Below are positions 50,153-57,255 of a stretch of 64,000 nucleotides of DNA, piece after piece. How positions within the stretch are numbered: the first letter of the stretch is position 1; each line of letters starts with the position of its first letter. Under the pieces are notes generated by a model. The model made no database searches. It saw only the letters and a list, made by a program, of their open reading frames with translations, and was not told the origin of the DNA. A program made the translations under genes and the position numbers. Origin of the DNA: Streptomyces bikiniensis (GTDB lineage: Bacteria > Actinomycetota > Actinomycetes > Streptomycetales > Streptomycetaceae); the NCBI GenBank assembly GCA_000716465.1, contig JNWL01000009.1, positions 1 to 64,000 on the forward strand, written 5' to 3'.

Positions 50153-50560
50153 CTATCCGGCGGCCATGTCGGGCCCGGGCAGGAGGGTCTCGTCGAGGTG
50201 GTGGCCGAGCTCCCGCAGGCCGCGGGTGACGGCGATCGCCCGCGCGCGGAGCTCGGTGACCTCGGCGGGCTCCCGGGCGCCCCGCGCGGGAGCCGGGTCG
50301 GTGCCGGGGTCGGGCGGGGGCGGTGTGGCCGCGAGGACCGCGTCCCAGGCCTCGCGGGCGATGCGCTCCGCCGTGGCGTCGTCGACGCGGCGGACCCCCT
50401 GCGCGGTGTCGCCCCGGTCCTCCCGGGGAACGGAGGGGCCGGCGGCGTGCGGCTCCCCCTCCGGGGCCGGGTCCGTACGGTTCAGATGGGCCTCGATGGC
50501 GGCGCGGGCCGCACGGACGTCGGCCGACTCGGCCCGGTCCCCTTCGGGTTCTGTCGTCAT
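50153..50560 (-). CDS. hypothetical protein
   Basis: 135 residues, hydrophilic, helical at both ends (ADVRAARAAIEAHLNRTDPA; VTELRARAIAVTRGLRELGH) with a Pro-rich middle. No membrane segment or recognised motif. The ATG at 50560 has only a weak upstream purine run. Codon bias favours it as coding. The gap to the next gene (49985-50152) shows nothing else. Confidence 0.55.
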   Translation of the reverse strand: MTTEPEGDRAESADVRAARAAIEAHLNRTDPAPEGEPHAAGPSVPREDRGDTAQGVRRVDDATAERIAREAWDAVLAATPPPPDPGTDPAPARGAREPAEVTELRARAIAVTRGLRELGHHLDETLLPGPDMAAG

Positions 50561-50650
50561 GCGGGCACCGTAGGCACGGGGGCCGAGGCCGGGACGGCGC
50601 CACGCGGCGCGCCCGCCCCGGTTTGGTCCGGACGCCGTCCCGGCGCGGCC

Positions 50651-51187
50651 TCAGTAGGTGTGGCCGACGTGCGCGAGGGCCTGCTTCAGGAGGGCTCCCC
50701 GGCCGCCCGGCATCTCGCTCTGCACGGCGGGGGAGGCCGCTTCCTGGGGGCTGAACCAGACGAGGTCGAGGGCGTCCTGACGGGGCCGGCAGTCGCCGGT
50801 CACCGGCACGATGTAGGCGAGGGACACCGCGTGCTGACGGGGGTCGTGGTACGGGGTGATGCCCGCCGTGGGGAAGTACTCGGCGACGGTGAAGGGCTGC
50901 AGGGAAGCGGGGACCCGGGGCAGGGCCACGGGGCCGAGGTCCTTCTCCAGGTGGCGCAGCAGCGCGTCCCTGACCCGTTCGTGGTGCATGACACGGCCGG
51001 ACACCAGGGTGCGGCTGATCGTTCCGTCCGCGCCGATGCGCAGGAGCAGCCCGACGCTGGTGACTTCGCCGCTGTCGTCCACGCGCACGGGCACGGCCTC
51101 GACGTACAGGATGGGCATGTGGCCCCTGGCCATCTCCAGTTCGTCCGTGGACAGCCAGCCGGGCGTGGTCTCGGTCATATCAGCCAT
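50651..51187 (-). CDS. Nudix-superfamily (DUF4916-like) protein
   Basis: 178 residues: GWLSTDELEMARGHMPILYV, EVTSVGLLLRIGADG, SRTLVSGRVMHHERVRDALL, then HAVSLAYIVPVTGDCRPRQD and LDLVWFSPQE. The fold order and ends match the Nudix family variant called DUF4916, but the canonical box is replaced by a GRVMHHERVRDALLRHLEKD helix, so catalysis is uncertain. Two ATGs (51187, 51178) are possible. TATGAT stands 5 nt before the first, so the message may be leaderless. Confidence 0.78.
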   Translation of the reverse strand: MADMTETTPGWLSTDELEMARGHMPILYVEAVPVRVDDSGEVTSVGLLLRIGADGTISRTLVSGRVMHHERVRDALLRHLEKDLGPVALPRVPASLQPFTVAEYFPTAGITPYHDPRQHAVSLAYIVPVTGDCRPRQDALDLVWFSPQEAASPAVQSEMPGGRGALLKQALAHVGHTY

Positions 51188-51273
51188 CGCTTGATCATAC
51201 TTACCCGCCCGGCTCCGGCGGAACGGGGCGGGAAGGCCACACCCCTCGTTCGGGTGACGTTTCCGGCGACCCC

Positions 51274-51822
51274 CTACGCGGCTCCCCGGTCCGCGATGGG
51301 GTTCGCCGGGCGGGCGGCGCGCCGGCGCGGGGCGAGTTCGGCCCGGCCGAAGAGGAGGGCGTAGCCGGAGGGGAGTTGGCCGATGACGCGGTCGACGAGC
51401 TCGGGGCCGGCCAGCCGGGCGACGGGGGCGAGGACGGCGCCGACGTCCCAGCGGGTGGTGGCGGGGCTGCCGCCGGTGCGCCGGGCGAGGTCCTTGACGA
51501 ACTCCCAGCCGGTGAGCGGTGCGGTGGCGGGCACCTGGGCGGTGAAGACCAGGGCCGCCTCGACGGGGAGGCGGGCGGCGAGGTCGACCCGCTCGTCGCC
51601 GACGAGCTGCCGTCCCAGGGCCGCGAGGACGGAGCGCACGGACTCCTCGGCCCGCTCGCGGGTGGGGTAGGCGCCTTCGTAGCGGACCCGTTCGAGCAGG
51701 CCGGAGTAGGACACCCCGCCGCGCGCCGATGCGGACTCGGTCACGGAGGCCGGGGAGGTCGGGGAGACCGTGCGGGCCGCAGGAGTGGTGGGGGAGGTCG
51801 TCGTCTCGGTCCGGAGGGTCAT
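51274..51822 (-). CDS. DUF2267 domain protein (longer copy)
   Basis: 182 residues. After a Thr/Ser/Pro-rich leader (~36 residues), the DUF2267 domain reads YSGLLERVRYEGAYPTRERA, SVRSVLAALGRQLVGDERVD, LAARLPVEAALVFTAQVPAT and ends with LPSGYALLFGR. The domain is unknown in function but often sits beside small heat-shock genes. It is the downstream member of a DUF2267 pair next to hsp20, transcribed in the same direction. Confidence 0.85.
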   Translation of the reverse strand: MTLRTETTTSPTTPAARTVSPTSPASVTESASARGGVSYSGLLERVRYEGAYPTRERAEESVRSVLAALGRQLVGDERVDLAARLPVEAALVFTAQVPATAPLTGWEFVKDLARRTGGSPATTRWDVGAVLAPVARLAGPELVDRVIGQLPSGYALLFGRAELAPRRRAARPANPIADRGAA

Positions 51823-51949
51823 GATCGTGCGTATCGCCGTTCTCTTCGGGCCCGGCCGGTCGGGCCGGGCGCAGTGGACGGGTTTCGACGGGTGGGGCGG
51901 GCCGGGCCCGCCGGGAGGGCGCCGGGCTCACGAGGGCGGGGCGGCGGGC

Positions 51950-52348
51950 TCATCGGGAGAGGTGCGGCCGGCCGAAGAGGAGGTCGTAGCCGGGCGGGAG
52001 CTGCAGGAGCATCTGGCCGGTGAGCTCCTCCCCCGCGGCGTCGGCGACGACGCTGAGGACGGCGCTGACGTCCCAGGCCGCGGTCCGCTCGGTGGCCCCC
52101 TCGATCCAGGCGGCCGTCGCGCGCACGAAGCGTTCCGGCGAGAGCGGTTCGGCGGCTTGGAGGGGGTTGAGCAGGACGACGGCGAAGGTCTCCGGGAGGC
52201 GGGCGGCGAGCGCGGCCCGCACGTCGCCGACCAGATGGGCGCCGAGCAGCGCCAGTACGACGCGGGCGGCCCGTTCGGCCTCCTGGGGCGTGTCGTGGTC
52301 ACCGCGCTCCCTGACCTGGTCGAGGAACGCGTGCCATCGCGGTCTCAT
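51950..52348 (-). CDS. DUF2267 domain protein (short copy)
   Basis: 132 residues forming one DUF2267 domain: WHAFLDQVRERGDHDTPQEA, RAARVVLALLGAHLVGDVRA, LAARLPETFAVVLLNPLQAA and a C-terminal LPPGYDLLFGR matching the end of the neighbouring longer copy. ATG 52348 is preceded by GTG 52351; GGAAGGGG serves both. It lies 90 nt downstream of hsp20, so hsp20-DUF2267-DUF2267 probably form a heat-shock unit. Confidence 0.85.
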   Translation of the reverse strand: MRPRWHAFLDQVRERGDHDTPQEAERAARVVLALLGAHLVGDVRAALAARLPETFAVVLLNPLQAAEPLSPERFVRATAAWIEGATERTAAWDVSAVLSVVADAAGEELTGQMLLQLPPGYDLLFGRPHLSR

Positions 52349-52438
52349 CACGGGCCCCTTCCTTCGGCGGGGAGGCTGGGTGACGGTGAGCGGGGGAGAG
52401 GAGGTGGGGGCGGGCTTCCGCCCCCACCCCGTGGCGGC

Positions 52439-52873
52439 TCAGCCGCTGATCTGCTTGCGGCCGTCGCCGCGGCCGATGGCGATCTTGCGGGGCTTCGCGC
52501 GCTCGGCGATCGGGATCCGCAGGGTGAGGACGCCCGCCTCGTAGTCGGCCGTGATCTTCTCGGTGTCCAGGGTGTCGGCCAGCATCAGCTGCCGGGAGAA
52601 GACGCCGAGGGGCCGCTCGGACAGCTCCATCTGGACGTCGTCGGCCTTGGGGACGGGCCGTCGCTCGGCCTTGACCGTCAGCATGTTCCGCTCGACGTCG
52701 ATGTCGATCGCGTCGGTCGACACCCCGGGCAGGTCCATGACGATCACATACGCGTCGCCCTCGCGGTAGGCGTCCATCGGGACCGCGGAAGGACGGGACC
52801 ACGTGCCGGTCGTGCCCAGCATCTGCTGCGTGAGGCGGTCGAGCTCGCGGAACGGGTCGGTGCGCATCAACAT
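52439..52873 (-). CDS. small heat-shock protein, Hsp20/HSP18 family
   Basis: 144 residues. The N-terminus MLMRTDPFRELDRLTQQMLG leads into the alpha-crystallin domain: VPMDAYREGDAYVIVMDLPG, VERNMLTVKAERRPV, and the closing YEAGVLTLRIPIAERAKPRK (A-x3-G-V-L). This is an ATP-independent holdase that binds unfolding proteins. The ATG has CTGGAGG upstream. It is divergent from a gene of the HSP18 regulator type across 134 nt containing repeats, so expression is probably repressed by that neighbour. Confidence 0.94.
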   Translation of the reverse strand: MLMRTDPFRELDRLTQQMLGTTGTWSRPSAVPMDAYREGDAYVIVMDLPGVSTDAIDIDVERNMLTVKAERRPVPKADDVQMELSERPLGVFSRQLMLADTLDTEKITADYEAGVLTLRIPIAERAKPRKIAIGRGDGRKQISG

Positions 52874-52934
52874 CGCGAAACACCTCCAGTCGGTTCAGGC
52901 AGTGACTGCCAATGCGCTTCACCTGACACCGTTG

Positions 52935-52985
52935 TAACATGTCAACGGATGGACGACAACTCCATCGTCAACGGATGGACGACAA
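52935..52985. promoter_or_regulatory. operator-like repeats between hsp20 and its divergent regulator
   Basis: A 19-bp direct repeat, GTCAACGGATGGACGACAA, occurs at 52941-52959 and 52967-52985 (26-bp period). It overlaps a GTTG...CAAC dyad (GTTGTAACATGTCAAC, ending at 52946) that also contains a TTGACA-like -35 for the hsp20 strand. Plausibly the binding site of the HSP18 regulator. Confidence 0.5.
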
Positions 52986-53007
52986 GCGGAAGGAAGGGTG
53001 TGATCCC

Positions 53008-53706
53008 ATGACAGGAGCCGACCTCCCCGTCAGCTTCCACGCGGCCTTCACGGCCCTCGCCGCGATGGGCGAGACCGCGCGGAAGGCCCGGTCCGCGACC
53101 TCCTCGGACGTTCCCGGCGTTCCTGGCGCTCCTGGTGCTCCGGACGTCCCGGATGCTTCGGGCGCCCCCGCGGGCACCTCCTCCGAAGAGGCGCTGGCCG
53201 CCCTTCTCCTCCTGCGCGAACTGCGCGAGCAGCTCGCCGGCTGGGAGCCCGGTCTCATCGAGGCGGCGCGGGACGCGGGCGCCAGCTGGGCCGAGCTCGC
53301 CCACCCCCTCGGCGTCACCAGCCGGCAGGCCGCCGAGCGCCGCTACCTGCGGGTGCGTCCCGGCCGCCCCGGAACCACCGGGGAACAGCGCGTGCAGGCC
53401 ACCCGCGACCGCCGGGCCGCCGACCGCAGCGTCACCACCTGGGCCCGGGGCAACGCCGCCGACCTGCGCCGCCTCGCCGGTCAGATCACCGCCCTCGACA
53501 CCCTCCCGGCCGCCCTCCGGCACGACCTCGGCGCGGCCCTCGCGGACGACGACCCCGCCCTCCTCCTGGAGCCCCTCGCCCGCACCCACCGCCACCTGGC
53601 CCCCCTCCACCCGGACCTGGCCGAACGGGTCGGCACCCTCGCCCACCGCACCGCGGCCCTCCGCGAGGAGAGCGACCAGCGCCGCTCCGGCGCCCCGCAG
53701 CCGTGA
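53008..53706 (+). CDS. HSP18-type transcriptional regulator
   Basis: 232 residues. Helical throughout, with a low-complexity Pro/Ala/Gly insert (~32-55) and a likely helix-turn-helix (GASWAELAHPLGVTSRQAAE followed by RRYLRV). In Streptomyces, proteins of this kind divergent from hsp18 are annotated as HSP18 transcriptional regulators; I recall the term but not an experimental proof for this family, and S. albus RheA is a comparable repressor. The ATG at 53008 is supported by GGAAGGAAGGG; the in-frame extension upstream runs into the repeat. It probably controls hsp20 and itself. Confidence 0.75.
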   Translation: MTGADLPVSFHAAFTALAAMGETARKARSATSSDVPGVPGAPGAPDVPDASGAPAGTSSEEALAALLLLRELREQLAGWEPGLIEAARDAGASWAELAHPLGVTSRQAAERRYLRVRPGRPGTTGEQRVQATRDRRAADRSVTTWARGNAADLRRLAGQITALDTLPAALRHDLGAALADDDPALLLEPLARTHRHLAPLHPDLAERVGTLAHRTAALREESDQRRSGAPQP

Positions 53707-53730
53707 CGGGCAGGCGCGGCACCGGCTCGA

Positions 53731-53752
53731 CTTTGCGCTGAAGGCATAAAGT
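53731..53752. promoter_or_regulatory. operator-like site 1 of the XRE/cupin regulator
   Basis: CTTTGCGCTGAAGGCATAAAGT: an imperfect palindrome (CTTT-GC-GC-AAAG) overlapping the CATAAA -10 of the regulator gene. It shares TTGCG...AA.GGCAT.AAGT with a site before the methyltransferase gene. Confidence 0.5.
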
Positions 53753-53759
53753 GCTGCTC

Positions 53760-54356
53760 ATGCAGCAAGAGGACGAAGACCTGGACGGTCTGGTACGCAA
53801 GCGGATCCGTGCCCTGCGGGTGGCGCAGGGCTGGTCCCTGGAAGAGCTGGCCACGCGCGCCCGGCTCAGCCAGTCCTCCCTCAGCCGCATCGAGAACGGC
53901 CGGCGCCGTCTGGCCCTCGACCAGCTGGTCGTCCTCGCCCGCGCCCTGGACACCACGCTCGACCAGCTCGTGGAGACCGCCGCCGACGACGTCGTCGTCA
54001 GCCCGATGATCGACGGCGCGCACGGGGCGATGCGCTGGCCGATGAAGGGCGAGCCGGGCATGACCGTCGTGCGCCGGCGCATGACCGAGCCGCCGCCGGA
54101 GCACCCCTCCGGCATGCGCGCCCACCCGGGACGGGAATGGCTCGTCGTCCTGTCCGGCACCGCGACCCTCGTGCTGGGACACCGCCGCTTCCGCGTCGAG
54201 ACCAACCAGGCCGCGGAGTTCCCCACGATGACGCCGCACGCGATCGGCGCGGAAGGGGGACCGTGCGAGATCCTGGGCATCTTCGACCGCGACGCCCGCC
54301 GCGGCCACCAGCGTGACGACGGCGACCGCGACGCCCAGGCGCCGCCCGGCCGGTGA
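53760..54356 (+). CDS. XRE family regulator with C-terminal cupin domain
   Basis: 198 residues. Residues ~8-65 are an HTH_3 domain (VRKRIRALRVAQGWSLEELA, LSQSSLSRIENGRR). Residues ~95-175 are a cupin: HPGREWLVVLSGTATLVLGH, RVETNQAAEFPTMTPHAIGA. Such proteins sense a small ligand and repress or activate a neighbour. ATG 53760 is preferred; a GTG lies three codons upstream. CATAAA ends 9 nt before the ATG with no ribosome binding site, so a leaderless transcript is likely. Its probable target is the methyltransferase gene 110 nt downstream. Confidence 0.9.
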   Translation: MQQEDEDLDGLVRKRIRALRVAQGWSLEELATRARLSQSSLSRIENGRRRLALDQLVVLARALDTTLDQLVETAADDVVVSPMIDGAHGAMRWPMKGEPGMTVVRRRMTEPPPEHPSGMRAHPGREWLVVLSGTATLVLGHRRFRVETNQAAEFPTMTPHAIGAEGGPCEILGIFDRDARRGHQRDDGDRDAQAPPGR

Positions 54357-54375
54357 GGCGGCGCGGGAGGGCGGT

Positions 54376-54429
54376 TCTTGCGCCTCGGGCAGCGGACGGG
54401 GCGACCTTCTTGCGTAAACGGCATGAAGT
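54376..54429. promoter_or_regulatory. operator-like site 2 before the methyltransferase gene
   Basis: TTCTTGCG occurs at 54375-54382 and 54408-54415. The second copy continues as CTTGCGTAAACGGCATGAAGT (54409-54429, 21 nt), matching the site at 53731. It is placed 37 nt before the methyltransferase ATG. Confidence 0.5.
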
Positions 54430-54465
54430 CGTGCCACAGGCGCACGGGCGTCCTAGCGTGAAGGC

Positions 54466-55329
54466 ATGACCCACGCACACGCACACGCACACACCCTTTC
54501 CCCCGCGCACTCCCACGAGGCGAACGACCAGGCGGACCTCCTCGACCTGGACGCGGAGGTCCTCGCCGAGCACATCGCCGACCTCGTCTCCTGGCTGCCC
54601 GTCCGGACGCCCCCGCGCGAGATCGTGGACCTGGGCTGCGGTACGGGAGCGGGCACCTTCGCCCTCCTCGACCACTTCCCCGAGGCCCGCGTCACCGCGG
54701 TCGACTCCTCGGCCGGGCACCTCCAGCGGCTGCGGGAGAAGGCGTGCGCCCGGGGCGCGGAGGGGCGCGTGCGCACCGTGCAGGCCGACCTCGACGGGGC
54801 CGACTGGCCCGACCTCGGCGCCCCCGACCTGGTGTGGGCCTCCGCCTCCCTGCACCACATGCTCCACCCCGACCGCGCCCTGCGCCAGGTCCGCGACCTC
54901 CTCGCCCCCGGCGGGCTGTTCACGGTGGTCGAGCAGGCCGGCTTCCCCCGCTTCCTCCCCGAGGACGCCCCGGAGGAGCGGCCCGGTCTGGAAGGGCGCT
55001 GCCATGCCGCGGGCGACCGCCTCCACGCCGGGCGCATGCCCCACCGCGGGGCCGACTGGGGGCCGATGCTCACCGGCGCCGGGTTCGTCCTCGCCGGCGA
55101 ACGCACGATCACCGCGCACGTCGGCGCCTCCCGTGACGACCGGGTCGGCGCGTACGCCCTCGGGGGTCTGCGACGCATCCGCCACGGCGTCGCCGACGCG
55201 CTCCCGCCCGAGGACCTCGCCGCGCTCGACCGGCTGCTCGACGCCGACGGGCCCCACGGCATCCTGCGCCGCGACGATCTCGCCGTACGCACCGAACGCA
55301 CCGTCTGGGCCGCCCGCCGCGCGAACTGA
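54466..55329 (+). CDS. class I SAM-dependent methyltransferase
   Basis: 287 residues. The SAM-binding motif is IVDLGCGTGAGTFALL (near residue 50), followed by VTAVDSSAGHLQRLRE, VRTVQADLDGADWPD and LVWASASLHHMLHPDRALRQ, a standard Rossmann methyltransferase. The N-terminus is unusual: MTHAHAHAHTLSPAHSHEAN, seven His in 18 residues, encoded by CAC/GCA repeats, a possible metal-binding tag. The substrate is unknown. It shares an operator-like motif with the XRE/cupin regulator upstream. Confidence 0.92.
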   Translation: MTHAHAHAHTLSPAHSHEANDQADLLDLDAEVLAEHIADLVSWLPVRTPPREIVDLGCGTGAGTFALLDHFPEARVTAVDSSAGHLQRLREKACARGAEGRVRTVQADLDGADWPDLGAPDLVWASASLHHMLHPDRALRQVRDLLAPGGLFTVVEQAGFPRFLPEDAPEERPGLEGRCHAAGDRLHAGRMPHRGADWGPMLTGAGFVLAGERTITAHVGASRDDRVGAYALGGLRRIRHGVADALPPEDLAALDRLLDADGPHGILRRDDLAVRTERTVWAARRAN

Positions 55330-55482
55330 CCCGGGGCCCGAACCGGCCCCGGGCGCGGGGCCGCCCCGCGGCGCCGCCGACGGCCCGCGGCCCGGTCGCT
55401 TCCGGACGGCGATGTTCCTCACCGGTGGCCTTCTCCCCGTACCCGAACTCCTGGGCGGATCCGGAGCAGGCGGCGAGGAGGA

Positions 55483-56397
55483 CTACGCGTCCGGCCCTCC
55501 GGCCCCGGACCGGTCCTCGACGGGGATGCCCAGGTGCGCGGCCACGGCGGTGAGGGTGGCTCCCAGGGGGAGTGCGACGCGGGTGACGGCGTGCCGGTCG
55601 CCCCGGGTCGGGTCCCGGTTGACGATCAGCACCGGCTTTCCGGCCTGGGCCGCCTGGCGGACGAACCGGAGCCCGGACATCACCGTGAGGGAGGAGCCGA
55701 GGACCAGCAGCGAGGCCGCCCCGCGGACCAGCTCGCGGCAGTGCTCGACCCGCGCCGGAGGAACGGCCTCGCCGAAGAACACCACGTCCGGTTTGAGGAC
55801 GCCGCCGCAGACCGCGCAGGGCACCACCCGGAAGTCCCCGACCTGTTCGTCGGTGAGGTCGGCGTCGCCGTCCGGATTGATCCCGGCCGCCACCGGCTCG
55901 AAGCCGGGATTGGCCTCCTCCAGCCGCCGGGCGAGGTCACGGCGGGGGCTGAGGGCGCCGCAGGAGAGGCAGACGACCCGGTCCAGGCTCCCGTGGAGCT
56001 CCACGACGCCTTCGCTGCCGCCGGCCTGGTGCAGACCGTCGACGTTCTGGGTGATCACGCCCGAGAGCAGGCCGTGCCGCCCGAAGGCGGCCACGGACCG
56101 GTGCCCGGCGTTGGGGAGGGCGCGGCCGAAGGTGCGCCAGCCCAGATGGCTGCGCGCCCAGTAGCGGCGCCGGGCCCGGGCGCTCGCGGTGAAGTCCTGG
56201 TAGGTCATCGGGGTGTGTCGGCTCAGGCTCCCGCCCTCGCCCCGGTAGTCGGGGATCCCGGACTCCGTGGAGAGGCCCGCCCCGCTGAGCACCAGCACGC
56301 CGCCGGCGCCCAGCGCGTCGGCGACCGGCCCCGGGTCCGTGCTGCCCGGCGGCAGGTCCTCGGTGGGGGTCCAGCTCAGAGTGGGGCGCATCCGCAT
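55483..56397 (-). CDS. Sir2 family NAD-dependent protein deacetylase
   Basis: 304 residues. The motifs are complete: VLSGAGLSTESGIPDYRGEG, ITQNVDGLHQAGG, catalytic VELHGSLDRVVCLSCG, the second Zn pair CAVCGG, KPDVVFFGE, LGSSLTVMSG and LIVNRDPTRGD. The four Cys should bind structural zinc and the His after VEL is the general base. It should remove acyl groups from lysine using NAD. The first ~20 residues are variable; other starts are possible. No acetyltransferase partner is adjacent. Confidence 0.93.
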   Translation of the reverse strand: MRMRPTLSWTPTEDLPPGSTDPGPVADALGAGGVLVLSGAGLSTESGIPDYRGEGGSLSRHTPMTYQDFTASARARRRYWARSHLGWRTFGRALPNAGHRSVAAFGRHGLLSGVITQNVDGLHQAGGSEGVVELHGSLDRVVCLSCGALSPRRDLARRLEEANPGFEPVAAGINPDGDADLTDEQVGDFRVVPCAVCGGVLKPDVVFFGEAVPPARVEHCRELVRGAASLLVLGSSLTVMSGLRFVRQAAQAGKPVLIVNRDPTRGDRHAVTRVALPLGATLTAVAAHLGIPVEDRSGAGGPDA

Positions 56398-56428
56398 GCC
56401 GCCAGGGTACGGAACGACCCCCGCTCCC

Positions 56429-56509
56429 GCCCCGGCCCCCGATTCACCGGGCCCCGCCCCGGCCCCCGATCCACCGGGCCCGGCCCCGGCCCCCGATCCA
56501 CCGGCCCCG
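56429..56509. repeat. 27-bp tandem repeat, three units
   Basis: Units start at 56429, 56456 and 56483 with the shared start GCCCCGGCCCCCGAT; they lie directly upstream of the sirtuin gene (starting at 56397). The gap 56398-56594 holds nothing else. Confidence 0.75.
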
Positions 56510-56594
56510 GGGTCGTCGGGCCCGGCCCGCTCCCGGAGCCGTTCTCCCGCCCGGGGACCCCCCGGGGATCCGGTGCGAGGGCCGCCCCGGCCGC

Positions 56595-57080
56595 TCAGAC
56601 GAGGCAGAACTCGTTCCCCTCCGGGTCCTGGAGGACCACCGCGTAGTGGTCCATGCCGTTCGGCCGGTCCATCGTGTACAGGACGGTCGCGCCGATCGCC
56701 GTCAGCCGCGCCACCTCGCCGTCCACCCGCGTGCGGCGCAGCGCGAGCGGGACGTCGCGGCCGCCGCCCACCTTGAGGTCGAGATGGACGCGGTTCTTGA
56801 CCGTCTTCGGCTCGGGGACGCGCTGGAACCAGACCCGGGGGCCCGTGCCCTCCGGGTCCACGATGGACTCCGGGAGCTCCCCCGCGTCCCCGTCCAGCTC
56901 CTCCTCGGGGACGCCGACGGCCTCCCAGTACGCCCGCCAGGTGGCGTGGCCGGCGGGCGGCGGATCAGGGACGTACCGCAGGGCCTCCAGCCAGAAGGGC
57001 ACGAGCCGCTGGGGGTCCGCGCAGTCGATGGTCAGCTGCAGGGTCATCTCGGGGCGCTCCGACGGCGTGTTCCGGTCCAT
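56595..57080 (-). CDS. VOC family protein
   Basis: 161 residues: TLQLTIDCADPQRLVPFWLE, then WFQRVPEPKTVKNRVHLDLK, VARLTAIGATVLYTMDRPN and HYAVVLQDPEGNEFCLV. This is the common glyoxalase-like fold with the conserved terminal DPEGNEFCLV. Metal ligands are partly kept (H in VHLDL, E in GNEF). The substrate is unknown. Start at 57080 (GGGAAG upstream) or the ATG at 57047; the latter would leave just the core domain. Confidence 0.87.
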   Translation of the reverse strand: MDRNTPSERPEMTLQLTIDCADPQRLVPFWLEALRYVPDPPPAGHATWRAYWEAVGVPEEELDGDAGELPESIVDPEGTGPRVWFQRVPEPKTVKNRVHLDLKVGGGRDVPLALRRTRVDGEVARLTAIGATVLYTMDRPNGMDHYAVVLQDPEGNEFCLV

Positions 57081-57255
57081 GGCGCGAGCTTCCCAGACGC
57101 CACTGACAGACGGCCTCCCCGCTTCCCGTGCGCCACCGGCAGACGCCTTTCCCACCCCGGCAGGCCAGATGCGGACCACTGTCCACCCGTCCCTACCCGT
57201 GAGTCACTTCCTGGGGGAGAATCACCGGCAATCGACGATCGAGGGGGAGCCGTCC

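Noticed and set aside
57193..57198. GGGTAG on the minus strand before the VOC gene at 57080
   Set aside because: The -35 position reads CCCC; the match is probably chance.
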